Both the position numbers and the translations under genes were made by a program. A DNA stretch of 64,000 nucleotides from Prevotella sp. E2-28. Lineage in GTDB: Bacteria > Bacteroidota > Bacteroidia > Bacteroidales > Bacteroidaceae. Positions within the stretch are counted from its first letter, which is position 1. The number at the start of each line of letters is the position of its first letter. This document shows positions 18,001-25,317 of the stretch, piece after piece. The stretch spans positions 2,542,001 to 2,606,000 of the forward strand of contig NZ_CP091788.1 in the NCBI RefSeq assembly GCF_022024055.1, given 5' to 3'. Below the pieces are notes generated by a model. That model had not been told where the DNA came from. It saw nothing but the letters and a program-made list of their open reading frames with translations, and made no database searches.

Positions 18001-18150
18001 GTTAATGTATATTCGGGACCTATTTCAGGAGGTTTCATCGATAATAACATTTTTGACATAGAACTTCCTAATTCTTTACGTCGGGGAAAATGTTATATAA
18101 TAAAGGTTAATTGTGCGAATAATTCATATGTGAAAAAGATTGCTCTGTAA
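15079..18150 (+). CDS. Large secreted protein, two TIM-barrel-like domains and T9SS-type tail (copy B)
   Basis: A 1,023-residue paralogue of copy A. Residues 1-24 are a signal peptide and 25-135 a beta-rich N-terminal part. The first barrel-like domain covers about 138-430, with GDEP at 226-229 and NLAYGAKSIAYYTYW near 373. A beta part (LAIVNKDF near 490) comes next. The second barrel covers about 547-800, with RDEP at 631-634 and NLAYGAKALEYLYYW, followed by a second IVNKDF beta part. A T9SS-like tail starts near 950. The repeated D-E pair at the end of a strand recalls TIM-barrel glycosidases such as GH123, where adjacent Asp-Glu residues act in catalysis; this is analogy only. The start is fixed by the signal peptide. 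It ends 36 bases before a perfect palindromic terminator. AT-rich. Confidence 0.75.
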   Translation: MKRLLLSLMMFACFQISFNTSFARASVSSTLELPDDCILLEEFYVKNVCWCGTKLDNVHYIITSDELPLKVCTYLEGRKINLILINENNKSVRFNLICNGFVHPYEDPVGKEKVDSDYTYTKTLAQGESEKYTIGHRSMIPIIGHGGVPEETKDLGKAYLDMLYSGFDVSTCHSCHTDSINKMLCAAKDKGLKLIIGHGYQNPSWYSDLVNNTQNNKNSIYGYYIGDEPFLEKDNNHPNHATIENLVPKANEIRCADSNANIHICLNPIYWSVMKVYDNNKNHIGYNNQLYSDYIDSCIKRLELSNIAFDNYSISTNSNGKRVIKCQWFDNLEIIRSQSLKHNIPFRGYILSSQHLYYLMPTLGTMRLQMYANLAYGAKSIAYYTYWHRWLPGEGSYVAPIDSFGQRRAELYNVVNRVNEEMARISPLFAEGTVKRVFHINGASSNKLVRNLTQDHLPDNIESLSIERDASVDSASAIASIITKGDSSFLAIVNKDFDNPIKLHIKGNKYLYHVSKLDLKNEAITTGDYTIDAGDIIIFNLTQRRSKVPIVAYWGVPEDKASVEAYDELYNAGFDISLRPINNENKAIKSLQYADTANIKLILGNASYEFNDASLVPKTKDYESLYGYFVRDEPNSADLPNVKKRIDNIHKYASNRFCYVKMKPAYYTNFYNDIDFTNYLNSISQLDIKVLTYRYTPFFTTAEKEDDNWYRYLEKIRKANKDFWGCIQCTKQQWVVQPTLGKLRLQTSVNLAYGAKALEYLYYWNPKKDSESAEGCSYSPIKYDGNRNTEVYSWVNMLNEEIAEVSSKFANGIIEEVYHINSIPTGTSDFKDFINTDKLNITISGNQGGIVSFLKNNGKTYMVIVNKDFNNQRLFSISPKNIVITDSDIDSLDNTPQLPKSRENATELRIINKLIVQIPAGGIKVYKLNTDLCFLKKENKPKTMAEPQSSQKISVNNIPDTHTPVSVQIYTTSGVNVYSGPISGGFIDNNIFDIELPNSLRRGKCYIIKVNCANNSYVKKIAL

Positions 18151-18186
18151 GAAAGAACGCATTTGACGAACTACAAAAGATTATCA

Positions 18187-18224
18187 AAAGAACAGCTGCT
18201 ATGACGTCATAGCAGCTGTTCTTT
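18187..18224 (+). terminator. 38-bp perfect palindrome, terminator of copy B
   Basis: AAAGAACAGCTGCTATGAC and its exact reverse complement meet without a spacer, followed by CGTTTTTC. It acts as a terminator if transcribed; as DNA it could also form a cruciform. Confidence 0.75.
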
Positions 18225-18338
18225 CGTTTTTCGACTTTCAAAGTTAAGGAATCAGATGTTTGCATTTTTTTGACCACTGCAGTTTTTTATACAACAATAT
18301 TTTTTTAAGAAATAAAGTGGTCTTTCGATTATTTTTTG

Positions 18339-18346
18339 TACCTTTG
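18339..18346 (+). promoter_or_regulatory. Promoter -7 element for the 18368 glycosyltransferase
   Basis: TACCTTTG; transcription should start near 18353, about 15 nt before the ATG at 18368, which rules out the longer frame from 18260. Confidence 0.7.
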
Positions 18347-18367
18347 CAGCCAAATTGCAAAAAAGGA

Positions 18368-19165
18368 ATGACTAGTGATCTTGTATCAGTCATTATGCCA
18401 TCATACAACTCGGCAAAACATCTTGCAGAGAGTATTGACAGCATTCTGAACCAAACATATAAGCATCTGGAACTACTCATTACAGATGACCATTCAGATG
18501 ACATGGAAACCCTGGAAATCCTTCGCTCATATAGCGAGAAGGACGAAAGGGTCAATGTGGTATTCCTTGACAGCAACCACGGCCCCGGCTATGCACGCAA
18601 CAAATCGATAGAGCGGGCAAAAGGACGCTACATCGCCTTCTGCGACAGCGATGACAGATGGTTTCCCGAAAAACTGGAACGTCAGATAGCATTCATGGAG
18701 CAGAAGAAATCTACACTCTGCTACGCTTCCTATATTATATGCGATGACAATAATACGGAGGAGGGCATTGTCATTGCCCCATCGAGCATCACTTTCGGAC
18801 AATTGAAGCGCGATAATAAGATTGGATGTCTTACCGCCATCTATGACACCCAACTTTTAGGCAAGAAATATTATATGCCTGCCATCCGCAAACGTCAGGA
18901 CTGGGGATTATTCCTTTCCATCCTACGTGACAGCAAGAAAGCATACGCTATTCAAGAGCCTTTAGCATATTACAGAAACAGGCAGAACTCGGTGTCTAGC
19001 AATAAGTTAGGACTTATCAAGTACAACATTCTGATTTATCAGAAAGTACTTGGTTTTTCAAAGTTAAAATCGCACTTATTTTTCTTCTGTTTGTTCATAC
19101 CAACCCATTTTCTAAAGCTTATAAAAAAAAGGATTGATAGCCTATTGTTTAAAATCAAAAAATAA
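18368..19165 (+). CDS. Family 2 glycosyltransferase
   Basis: A 265-residue GT2 enzyme: MTSDLVSVIMPSYNSAKHL opening, TDDHSDD, GPGYARNKSIERAKGRYIAF and the CDSDDRW metal-binding motif near residue 95. The RKRQDWGLFL stretch after the DXD motif fits enzymes of the WcaA/EpsJ type, which extend lipid-linked oligosaccharides. The frame is open from 18260, but the promoter at 18339-18346 and the family N-terminus fix the start at 18368. The basic, hydrophobic C-terminus may bind the membrane. It lies just upstream of the initiating transferase gene. Confidence 0.85.
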   Translation: MTSDLVSVIMPSYNSAKHLAESIDSILNQTYKHLELLITDDHSDDMETLEILRSYSEKDERVNVVFLDSNHGPGYARNKSIERAKGRYIAFCDSDDRWFPEKLERQIAFMEQKKSTLCYASYIICDDNNTEEGIVIAPSSITFGQLKRDNKIGCLTAIYDTQLLGKKYYMPAIRKRQDWGLFLSILRDSKKAYAIQEPLAYYRNRQNSVSSNKLGLIKYNILIYQKVLGFSKLKSHLFFFCLFIPTHFLKLIKKRIDSLLFKIKK

Positions 19166-19244
19166 TTCTTTTCTTTATATAATATTATTACATTTATAAC
19201 GTTACTATAGTGTATTAAAACCATTGAGGATATACCCTATAGAT

Positions 19245-19874
19245 ATGACAAAACTGGAGAACGGCTATGTATTAGACGGCATGAACGAGTTTGAACGCAA
19301 CATCAAACGAATAATCGACTTTTGTATTGCGCTGACTTGTCTTATCGTTTTTTCACCATTGTTTCTTATCTGCTATATACTTGTGAAACGTGAAGACGGC
19401 GGCCCCGCAATCTACCGACAGGAGCGTATTGGCCGATTTGGTCGTCCATTCAAAATCTACAAATTTCGCAGTATGTGTGTAGATGCCGAGAAAAACGGGC
19501 CAGCCCTCTTTAATCTAAATGAAGAAAAACGCTTGACAAAAATAGGAAAGTTTCTGCGTGACCATCATTTGGATGAACTTCCACAGTTATGGAATGTATT
19601 GATAGGTGACATGGCTTTTATCGGACCACGTCCAGAACGCGATTTCTATATCAAGCAGATTATAGAGCGCGACCCTCGTTATGTGTATCTCTACCAAATC
19701 CGTCCTGGAGTTACTTCTTATGCCACTCTTTATAACGGTTATACAGACACCTTGGAGAAAATGCTGCGACGTCTGGAACTGGACCTCTATTACTTAGAGC
19801 ATCGTTCTTGGTGGTTTGACATTAAGATTTTGTTCAAGACATTTATAAATATTGTGTTTGGAAAAAAATTTTAA
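19245..19874 (+). CDS. Initiating sugar-1-phosphate transferase (WcaJ/WbaP-type)
   Basis: A 209-residue bacterial sugar transferase. One N-terminal membrane helix (FCIALTCLIVFSPLFLICYIL) precedes the catalytic domain with YRQERIGRFGRPFKIYKFRSM, LRDHHLDELPQLWNVLIGDM and FIGPRPERDFY. These are the signatures of polyisoprenyl-phosphate hexose-1-phosphate transferases. The enzyme moves a sugar phosphate from a UDP-sugar to undecaprenyl phosphate, the first step of repeat-unit synthesis. It is the short, PglC-like form without the WbaP N-terminal helices. A TTG at 19224 would add seven residues; the ATG at 19245 is the better start. Confidence 0.9.
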   Translation: MTKLENGYVLDGMNEFERNIKRIIDFCIALTCLIVFSPLFLICYILVKREDGGPAIYRQERIGRFGRPFKIYKFRSMCVDAEKNGPALFNLNEEKRLTKIGKFLRDHHLDELPQLWNVLIGDMAFIGPRPERDFYIKQIIERDPRYVYLYQIRPGVTSYATLYNGYTDTLEKMLRRLELDLYYLEHRSWWFDIKILFKTFINIVFGKKF

Positions 19875-19885
19875 ATTTTTCCATT

Positions 19886-21406
19886 ATGACTTACAAAAAA
19901 TACCTTCTTATTTCAACATGTCTTTGTTGTTACGTAGCATCATGGGCACAAGATACCTCAAAGACAGAACTAACCTATGACTTATCAACTGAGGCAGCCG
20001 TAGGTTCTGGAGACTACACCGCATTTCAATTAGTCACAAATCGGCATCACACATTGGCCACACGAGCCAACACGGCTTATATGCGAGGTGCTGTGAATAT
20101 AGAGCATTCGCTGGGAAATGACCTGACTGTGTCAGGGGCCGTAGATGCCATTGCCTCAGTACATGCTGACCACAAAGCCTATTTGCAGCAATGCTATGCT
20201 AACCTGTCGTACCAGACGTTCTTTATCGAGGCAGGCACACGCGAAGAGAAACAGGCTGTGCGCAACGACTTGCTCTCCAGCGGATCGTTTGTTAAGGGCA
20301 CTAATGCTAAGCCATTTGCACAACTTCATATCGGCACCAAGGATTTCTGGACTGTGCCATTCACAAAAGATTGGATACAGATACACTTCGACGGAGGATA
20401 TGGCAGATACCTAGATGGTAACTATCGTGAGAATGCTTTCTACAAAGGAGTTACTGCCAGTGGGAAAAACGTTAACGAGAAATATGCCACTGGCATCTAT
20501 ATGCACCAAAAGCATTTGTATATCCGTACCAACCCCAATAAGCGATTCTTCGCTATGGTAGGCATGGAACACATGGTGCAGTTTGGAGGAACAGCCTATA
20601 AATATAATAAAGAAGGAGTGCTGGTCAAAAAGAACAAACCAACAGACCTGAAGGCCTGTTTCGACGTATTTCTGCCTTTTGGCGACAGTAATTATGCTGA
20701 ACATGATGCCATGGAGGACTGGATTTTCGGTAACCACGTGGGCATGATGACTGTACAATTTGGATGGAATATCAACAAAGACCATCTGTTGCAGACATAT
20801 GTAGATAATCCATTTGAAGACGGTTCCGGTATACGTAAAGGAAACGGTTGGGACGGACTATGGGGAATAGAATACACCAACAAAACTTCTGGCGTGCAAT
20901 ATGTGAGAGGTGCAGTGATAGAATATTTCCAAACAACAAACCAGTCTGGTCCTCTACATTGGGACAGTAGGGATTACCCTCAACTGAAAAACAGTGCTAT
21001 AGACGACTATGTTACAGGTAATGACGAATACTATAACCATACCTGCTACGACAGTTACACACATTATGGTATGACACCTGGTAATGCACTTATTACCTCA
21101 CCTATCTATAATAAAGATGGATACACTGCTTTCCGTGACAATCGCGTAAAAGCATGGCATGCCGGAGTGAACGGAGAAATTACAGAACATCTTGGCTACC
21201 TCGTGAAAGGATCCTATCGCGAAGGATGGGGCACTTATAATAAACCATTAGCCACTAAGCATCACTCTTTTGATGCCATGGTGCAAGGCATTTACAGCGC
21301 AGGTCCTTGGCAATTTAGTGCTTCCTATGCTTTCGACAAAGGAAACATCTATGGTGACAACTCTACATTTGACATAAAAATTGGATATCATGGCAAAATT
21401 TTGTAA
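19886..21406 (+). CDS. Wzi-like capsule assembly outer-membrane protein
   Basis: A 506-residue protein with a signal peptide (MTYKKYLLISTCLCCYVASWAQ). It has many alternating aromatic strands typical of an outer-membrane beta-barrel and ends with an aromatic-rich strand (FDIKIGYHGKIL). The overall pattern (AAVGSGDYTAFQLVTNRHH..., FIEAGTREEKQ) agrees with the Bacteroidetes branch of the Caps_assemb_Wzi family, whose members help attach or organise polymer at the surface. It is twelve bases after the initiating transferase gene and overlaps the small lipoprotein gene, so all three are probably one unit. Confidence 0.8.
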   Translation: MTYKKYLLISTCLCCYVASWAQDTSKTELTYDLSTEAAVGSGDYTAFQLVTNRHHTLATRANTAYMRGAVNIEHSLGNDLTVSGAVDAIASVHADHKAYLQQCYANLSYQTFFIEAGTREEKQAVRNDLLSSGSFVKGTNAKPFAQLHIGTKDFWTVPFTKDWIQIHFDGGYGRYLDGNYRENAFYKGVTASGKNVNEKYATGIYMHQKHLYIRTNPNKRFFAMVGMEHMVQFGGTAYKYNKEGVLVKKNKPTDLKACFDVFLPFGDSNYAEHDAMEDWIFGNHVGMMTVQFGWNINKDHLLQTYVDNPFEDGSGIRKGNGWDGLWGIEYTNKTSGVQYVRGAVIEYFQTTNQSGPLHWDSRDYPQLKNSAIDDYVTGNDEYYNHTCYDSYTHYGMTPGNALITSPIYNKDGYTAFRDNRVKAWHAGVNGEITEHLGYLVKGSYREGWGTYNKPLATKHHSFDAMVQGIYSAGPWQFSASYAFDKGNIYGDNSTFDIKIGYHGKIL

Positions 21407-21773
21407 ATACCTCTTCCTTCTTACATCATCCATTATCCTTCTATCTTCATGTCAGGAAGGAGGCGAGGCTGGTGATTTGTTTGGCCAGTGGCGCTTGAAA
21501 GATTCTGATTCAAAATATATAAGTTTCTCAGGATCGATAACGCTGTTTCGTGATATTGACGGCAGTCAGGTCTTCGGAAAATTCAAGCATAACGGCGACA
21601 GCCTGTTTATCGAGTGTGTATCTATTGATGGTAGATTATCAGATACTGTTTTCGTAGAAACAGGATTTGGCTTCAAGCCATTCACGGACATTCGGTTGAA
21701 AATAGACAAATTAAACTCCGACGATCTGGTATTGAGTAAAGACGGCCAGACCTGGAGTTTCTACAAGTATTAA
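21390..21773 (+). CDS. Small lipocalin-like lipoprotein
   Basis: A 127-residue lipoprotein beginning MAKFCKYLFLLTSSIILLSSC, a type II signal with Cys at 21. The mature part has FGQWRLKDSDSKYISF and repeated beta-strand spacing, as in lipocalin-like lipoproteins of Bacteroidetes. The start is inside the end of the wzi-like gene (17-nt overlap), so the two are likely coupled. The in-frame TTG at 21381 would put extra residues before the signal. A strong terminator follows, closing the EPS locus. Confidence 0.7.
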   Translation: MAKFCKYLFLLTSSIILLSSCQEGGEAGDLFGQWRLKDSDSKYISFSGSITLFRDIDGSQVFGKFKHNGDSLFIECVSIDGRLSDTVFVETGFGFKPFTDIRLKIDKLNSDDLVLSKDGQTWSFYKY

Positions 21774-21794
21774 TCTCATTCACCTATCAAACAT

Positions 21795-21834
21795 AGGGAT
21801 TTTCCTCTAAGCATTTAGGGAAAATCCCTTTTTT
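21795..21834 (+). terminator. Intrinsic terminator of the EPS locus
   Basis: AGGGATTTTCC (21795-21805) pairs with GGAAAATCCCT (21819-21829), followed by a T-run. Confidence 0.85.
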
Positions 21835-21851
21835 CGTACATAGAATTGTCG

Positions 21852-21859
21852 TACTTTTG
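21852..21859 (+). promoter_or_regulatory. Promoter -7 element for the repeat-rich secreted protein
   Basis: TACTTTTG, with TTTTTTCG about 20 nt upstream. Confidence 0.65.
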
Positions 21860-21906
21860 CATCAGAGAAATAAAACAGAATGTCAAACCATCTAAAGAAT
21901 ACGATT

Positions 21907-22869
21907 ATGAAAAAGATGTTGTTTACCCTAGTTTCCATGCTGACGATAGCAGTATCGGCAAACGCCATGTCATACGAGCAGGCTCGCAATGAAGCACTTT
22001 TCCTGACGGACAAGATGGCCTATGAACTGAACCTGACTGACGCACAGTATGAGGCAGCTTATGAGATTAATCTTGACTACCTAATGGGGGTTACTTCATA
22101 CAATAATGTATATGGTCCATATTGGGAGCGTCGCAACTTAGACTTGAGCTATATTCTCTATCAGTGGCAGTGGGATTTATACCGTGCAGCCAGTTATTTC
22201 TACCGTCCACTTTATTGGGACGCTGGTCGCTGGCACTTCGGCATCTATATCCATTACCCACGTCGTGACTACTTCTATTTCGGCCGGCCTCACTTCTACG
22301 CAACCTATCGTGGCGGACACAGTTGGCGTCATAATGGTGGAAGAAGTTGGTACGAGGGTCGTCACCATCATTACCGCCCTGAGGTTCATCGCGATCATCA
22401 CGTAGGAATGCGTAATAGTTGGGACCGTGGCGACTATCGCAATAATGGCGGTCGCAGTTCTACTCGCATCACCGAAGGACACGGCAGAAATTTGGACAGG
22501 AATCACCACAATGAAGGAAACCGTAGCATCGAAGGCAATCGCAACCTAGGTGGTCACCGCAACAACGGAGGTTCGTTCGATACCAACCGCAACAGTGGAA
22601 GAGGTTCATTCGACACAAACCGCAACAGTGGAAGAAGTTCGTTCGATACTAACCGTAGCAGTGGAAGAAGTTCATTTGATACTAACCGCAGCAATGGAAG
22701 AGGTTCGTTCGACACCAACCGCAACGGTGGAAGTGGAAACCATTCATTCAGTGGAAGCCGAAGCAGTAGCAGTCATTCGTCTAGCGGAAATTTCTCACGT
22801 GGCTCTTCTAGCCATAGTAGCCGAGGTAACGCAAGTGGAAGTCGCAGCAATAGTGGTGGAAGAAGATAA
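21907..22869 (+). CDS. Secreted protein with His/Arg/Tyr-rich middle and SFDTNR repeats
   Basis: A 320-residue protein with a clear signal peptide (MKKMLFTLVSMLTIAVSANA). An N-terminal globular part (to about 110) contains MAYELNLTDAQYEAAYEINLDYL, a helical motif common in small Bacteroidales exported proteins. A His/Tyr/Arg-rich stretch follows, then five 11-residue repeats of the type SSFDTNRNSGR, and a Ser/Gly/Arg tail. The highly basic, low-complexity second half may bind polysaccharide, nucleic acid or cell surface. The ATG at 21880 would place nine residues before the signal, so 21907 is preferred. Function unknown. Confidence 0.75.
   Translation: MKKMLFTLVSMLTIAVSANAMSYEQARNEALFLTDKMAYELNLTDAQYEAAYEINLDYLMGVTSYNNVYGPYWERRNLDLSYILYQWQWDLYRAASYFYRPLYWDAGRWHFGIYIHYPRRDYFYFGRPHFYATYRGGHSWRHNGGRSWYEGRHHHYRPEVHRDHHVGMRNSWDRGDYRNNGGRSSTRITEGHGRNLDRNHHNEGNRSIEGNRNLGGHRNNGGSFDTNRNSGRGSFDTNRNSGRSSFDTNRSSGRSSFDTNRSNGRGSFDTNRNGGSGNHSFSGSRSSSSHSSSGNFSRGSSSHSSRGNASGSRSNSGGRR
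22570..22734 (+). repeat. Five in-frame 33-bp repeats inside the secreted protein gene
   Basis: Units start at 22570, 22603, 22636, 22669 and 22702 and encode an 11-residue motif with the core SFDTNR. The unit length keeps the frame, so copy-number change would alter only protein length. Confidence 0.9.
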
Positions 22870-22901
22870 AAGAAGTATAAATAGTTAATGATAAATGTAT
22901 G

Positions 22902-23411
22902 TTAAATGTCGAGGATTCTCACCTCGACATTTTTCATTTTCTCTATTTCATACATTTCCTTATGCCAATATACTGCTTGAATGGCCTTATTAATGATTCC
23001 ATGACCAACAGCAAGCACTTGGCAATCAGGATAGTTATCACGAACATAGTCAAGGAATCGCCCTGCCCTATCCATCATTGCTGGTAGCGACTCTATATCA
23101 TCGGGCCAAGGTTTCACATCTTTCAAGTTTGGGATAAAACGCCCTGTAAAACTCCCCCAGTCGCGCTCACGAAGCAAAGGCGTTGTGACCACTTCAAGAC
23201 CATGCGGTTCGGCAAGGATACGTGCCGTATGGACAGACCGCCAAAGGTCACTAGCCACAATAGCATCAAAACATATATCCGCCAGCTGACGGCTTAAAGC
23301 CTCAGCCTGGCGGATGCCTGTAGGATTCAGTTCACCCTGTGTCTGTCCCTGCATAATCTGACGCTCATTATCAAACGTCTCACCATGGCGAACCAAATAA
23401 AGTTTGGTCAT
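22902..23411 (-). CDS. Histidine phosphatase (phosphoglycerate mutase-like)
   Basis: A 169-residue protein starting MTKLYLVRHGETFDNERQIMQG. The RHGE catalytic motif, the second Arg of the SDLWRSVHTA stretch, the acid in RERDWGSFTGR and the second His in VLAVGHGII are all present. The superfamily includes alpha-ribazole phosphatases, sugar phosphatases and nucleotide phosphatases; the substrate is not evident. It is 16 nt after uridine kinase in the same direction, so a role in nucleotide or sugar-phosphate metabolism is plausible. The start at 23411 is set by the family N-terminus; the extra 13 residues upstream would overlap the udk end. Confidence 0.85.
   Translation of the reverse strand: MTKLYLVRHGETFDNERQIMQGQTQGELNPTGIRQAEALSRQLADICFDAIVASDLWRSVHTARILAEPHGLEVVTTPLLRERDWGSFTGRFIPNLKDVKPWPDDIESLPAMMDRAGRFLDYVRDNYPDCQVLAVGHGIINKAIQAVYWHKEMYEIEKMKNVEVRILDI
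22904..22932. terminator. Bidirectional terminator between convergent genes
   Basis: AAATGTCGAGG (22904-22914) pairs with CCTCGACATTT (22922-22932), with T-runs on both strands. It overlaps the last codons of the minus-strand gene. Confidence 0.8.
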
Positions 23412-23427
23412 GCGATAATAAACTTTT

Positions 23428-24039
23428 TCACTTAACCACAATACCCTCAATATAGGTCTTCAGAATATGGATACCCGTACGATTGTCGCCTCCCCAAGGA
23501 ACTATCAGGTCAGCAAACTTCTTCGTTGGCTCGATAAACTGCTCATGCATGGGCTTCAACACCTTTTCATAGCGATCAAGCACCATTTCCACTGTACGTC
23601 CACGCTCCACTACATCACGACGGATGTTTCTGATGAGTCGAACATCGTTATCGGTATCGACAAATATTTTCAGATCCATTGCATCGCGCAACTTCTTATT
23701 GTGCAACGCCATGATTCCCTCAATAATAATAACGGGCTTGGGCTCTACGTGAATAGTCTCTTTCTGACGGTTACTCTCTATATAGGAATAAGTCGGCTGT
23801 TCCACGGCTTCACCATTCTTCAACTTCTTCACATGCTCAGTCAGCAATTTCCAGTCGAAAGCGTCTGGATGATCAAAGTTGATAGCCTTGCGCTCCTCAG
23901 GCGTCATATTTGTCGTATCATTATAATACGAGTCAATAGGAACTACAGCCACACAATGAGGAGGCAGTGCTTGGGCAATCTTTCTCACAACGGTGGTCTT
24001 GCCCGAACCCGTGCCGCCTGCTATGCCAATTATTGTCAT
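23428..24039 (-). CDS. udk: Uridine kinase
   Basis: A 203-residue cytoplasmic enzyme that phosphorylates uridine and cytidine with ATP or GTP in pyrimidine salvage. It has the P-loop GIAGGTGSGKTT at residues 5-16, the PIDSYYND uridine-binding motif, NFDHPDAFDW, and IIIEGIMALHN with RRDVVERGRT lid residues. Length matches the family (200-215 aa). It lies 40 nt downstream of a secreted EEP-family enzyme and upstream of a histidine phosphatase, giving an operon that could connect extracellular nucleic-acid breakdown with nucleoside salvage. Confidence 0.95.
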   Translation of the reverse strand: MTIIGIAGGTGSGKTTVVRKIAQALPPHCVAVVPIDSYYNDTTNMTPEERKAINFDHPDAFDWKLLTEHVKKLKNGEAVEQPTYSYIESNRQKETIHVEPKPVIIIEGIMALHNKKLRDAMDLKIFVDTDNDVRLIRNIRRDVVERGRTVEMVLDRYEKVLKPMHEQFIEPTKKFADLIVPWGGDNRTGIHILKTYIEGIVVK

Positions 24040-24079
24040 CGGTATTTTAACTATAAACTATGCACAAATAAACTTTAAA

Positions 24080-25129
24080 TCATTTCGCCTCTTTCACAAC
24101 ATAGACAACTGTTGGGAAGTGGTCACTATAGCCATTCAACCAAACGCCTCCTGCATGTGTACGCAGTGAACTACCTTTATACTTGCCCTCTTTCTGGAAC
24201 AGATAGTCACGATGGAATATCTGATGAGCGAAGTATTTTAATGTTCTGTAGTCCTTTTTCTTCTTTTGGTCAAGCAATGACTGCGACAAGATAATCTGGT
24301 CAAACAGATTCCACTTGCCGTCATACATCAAAGTGCCAGTACCATTAGCCAGTGTATCCCACCAAGGGTTCCATAGTCCGCCCTTCTCTACATCTTTCAT
24401 CTTTCGCTTTGCTCCAAGTGCTGTGGCCATAGAAGGATCCTGCGGATCATCGTTCATATCGCCCATGACAAAGATTTTGAAATCAGGATCTACACGAAGT
24501 AGTGAATCCTTTACAAGGCGAATCTGACGGCCTCCTTCCTCACGATAGAACGAACCAGCAAAACGAGATGGCAAGTGATTGACGATAACGGCCACATGCT
24601 CACCTGCGAGCTTACCACTTACAGTAAGGAAGCCACGAGTATGGCGATTGCTATCCTCTGGAAGGGTATAAATATAGGGCATCAGAGTTACATTCTCAAC
24701 AGAGAAGAAACGTGGATTGTAAATCATAGCGCAATCGACACCACGATTGTCAGGACCTTCTACATGAACAAACTTATAACCGCGCTTTTTCAATGGTTCC
24801 TGCTCACACAAATCTGCCATACACTTGGCATTCTCAACTTCCGAAACACCAATGATTGCACAACCTATGCCGGGCAGTTTATCCGTGCCCATTTCAGAGA
24901 GCACACGAGCCATATTCTTCAACTTACTGGAATACTTCAAGCCAGTCCACTTATATTGTCCATCTGGCAGGAACTGATAGTCATTATGACCCTCATCGTG
25001 ACACGTATCAAACAGATTCTCAAGATTATAGAATCCTACGCCATACAATGAAAATTTCTTCTCCTGAGCAAAAGCGGAACCTACACCTACCAAGAGCGCC
25101 AGCACCAGCAAAAACATTGTCTTTTTCAT
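24080..25129 (-). CDS. Secreted endonuclease/exonuclease/phosphatase-family protein
   Basis: A 349-residue protein with a signal peptide (MKKTMFLLVLALLVGVGSAFAQ). The EEP fold motifs are in order: FYNLENLFD near 33, the catalytic Glu of VSEVENAKC, VNHLPSR, the GDMNDDPQD metal/nucleophile-activating motif and the final SDHFPTV. It acts outside the inner membrane, as a DNase I-like nuclease or a phosphodiesterase; the substrate is not known. The frame opens earlier (25201), but the signal peptide and the promoter at 25174-25181 fix 25129. It shares a divergent promoter region with the TonB-dependent receptor at 25318. Confidence 0.85.
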   Translation of the reverse strand: MKKTMFLLVLALLVGVGSAFAQEKKFSLYGVGFYNLENLFDTCHDEGHNDYQFLPDGQYKWTGLKYSSKLKNMARVLSEMGTDKLPGIGCAIIGVSEVENAKCMADLCEQEPLKKRGYKFVHVEGPDNRGVDCAMIYNPRFFSVENVTLMPYIYTLPEDSNRHTRGFLTVSGKLAGEHVAVIVNHLPSRFAGSFYREEGGRQIRLVKDSLLRVDPDFKIFVMGDMNDDPQDPSMATALGAKRKMKDVEKGGLWNPWWDTLANGTGTLMYDGKWNLFDQIILSQSLLDQKKKKDYRTLKYFAHQIFHRDYLFQKEGKYKGSSLRTHAGGVWLNGYSDHFPTVVYVVKEAK

Positions 25130-25173
25130 ATTCAGATCTTTATTATTTAGGCTTAGTGAATAAATCTTGAGTG

Positions 25174-25181
25174 CAAAGATA
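25174..25181 (-). promoter_or_regulatory. Promoter -7 element for the EEP-udk-phosphatase operon
   Basis: TATCTTTG on the minus strand; leader of about 40 nt to the ATG at 25129. Confidence 0.7.
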
Positions 25182-25274
25182 CAAAAAATTCTGATAAACA
25201 ATGCAATTTCACCATATATTTTGTGATTGAGAAAAGTTTTTTATGAAATACTTTGCCATTACATTTTTTTGATG

Positions 25275-25282
25275 TATCTTTG
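25275..25282 (+). promoter_or_regulatory. Promoter -7 element for the TonB-dependent receptor operon
   Basis: TATCTTTG about 35 nt before the ATG at 25318; it diverges from the minus-strand promoter at 25174-25181. Confidence 0.75.
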
Positions 25283-25317
25283 CACACAACAACATTTTTT
25301 ATTAATCTTAAAATTCT

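Larger units (their letters stand above)
8260..18150. repeat. Inverted duplication of an about 3.1-kb gene around a 3.7-kb core
   Basis: The genes at 8260-11337 (minus) and 15079-18150 (plus) start at the same AACAAAACAAATG sequence and share long near-identical DNA blocks, for example around 9660-9720 and 16700-16810. Homology stops at the start codon side just before AACAAAACAAATG and at the stop codon on the other side. The arms face each other head to head. Confidence 0.8.

Noticed and set aside
8260..18150. Accessory block as a transposon or IS
   Set aside because: No transposase, terminal inverted repeat of IS type or target-site duplication is visible; the inverted arms are whole paralogous genes.
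22550..22888. Repeats in the SFDTNR protein gene as a CRISPR array
   Set aside because: The 33-bp units are contiguous, in frame and have no spacers; no cas genes are nearby.
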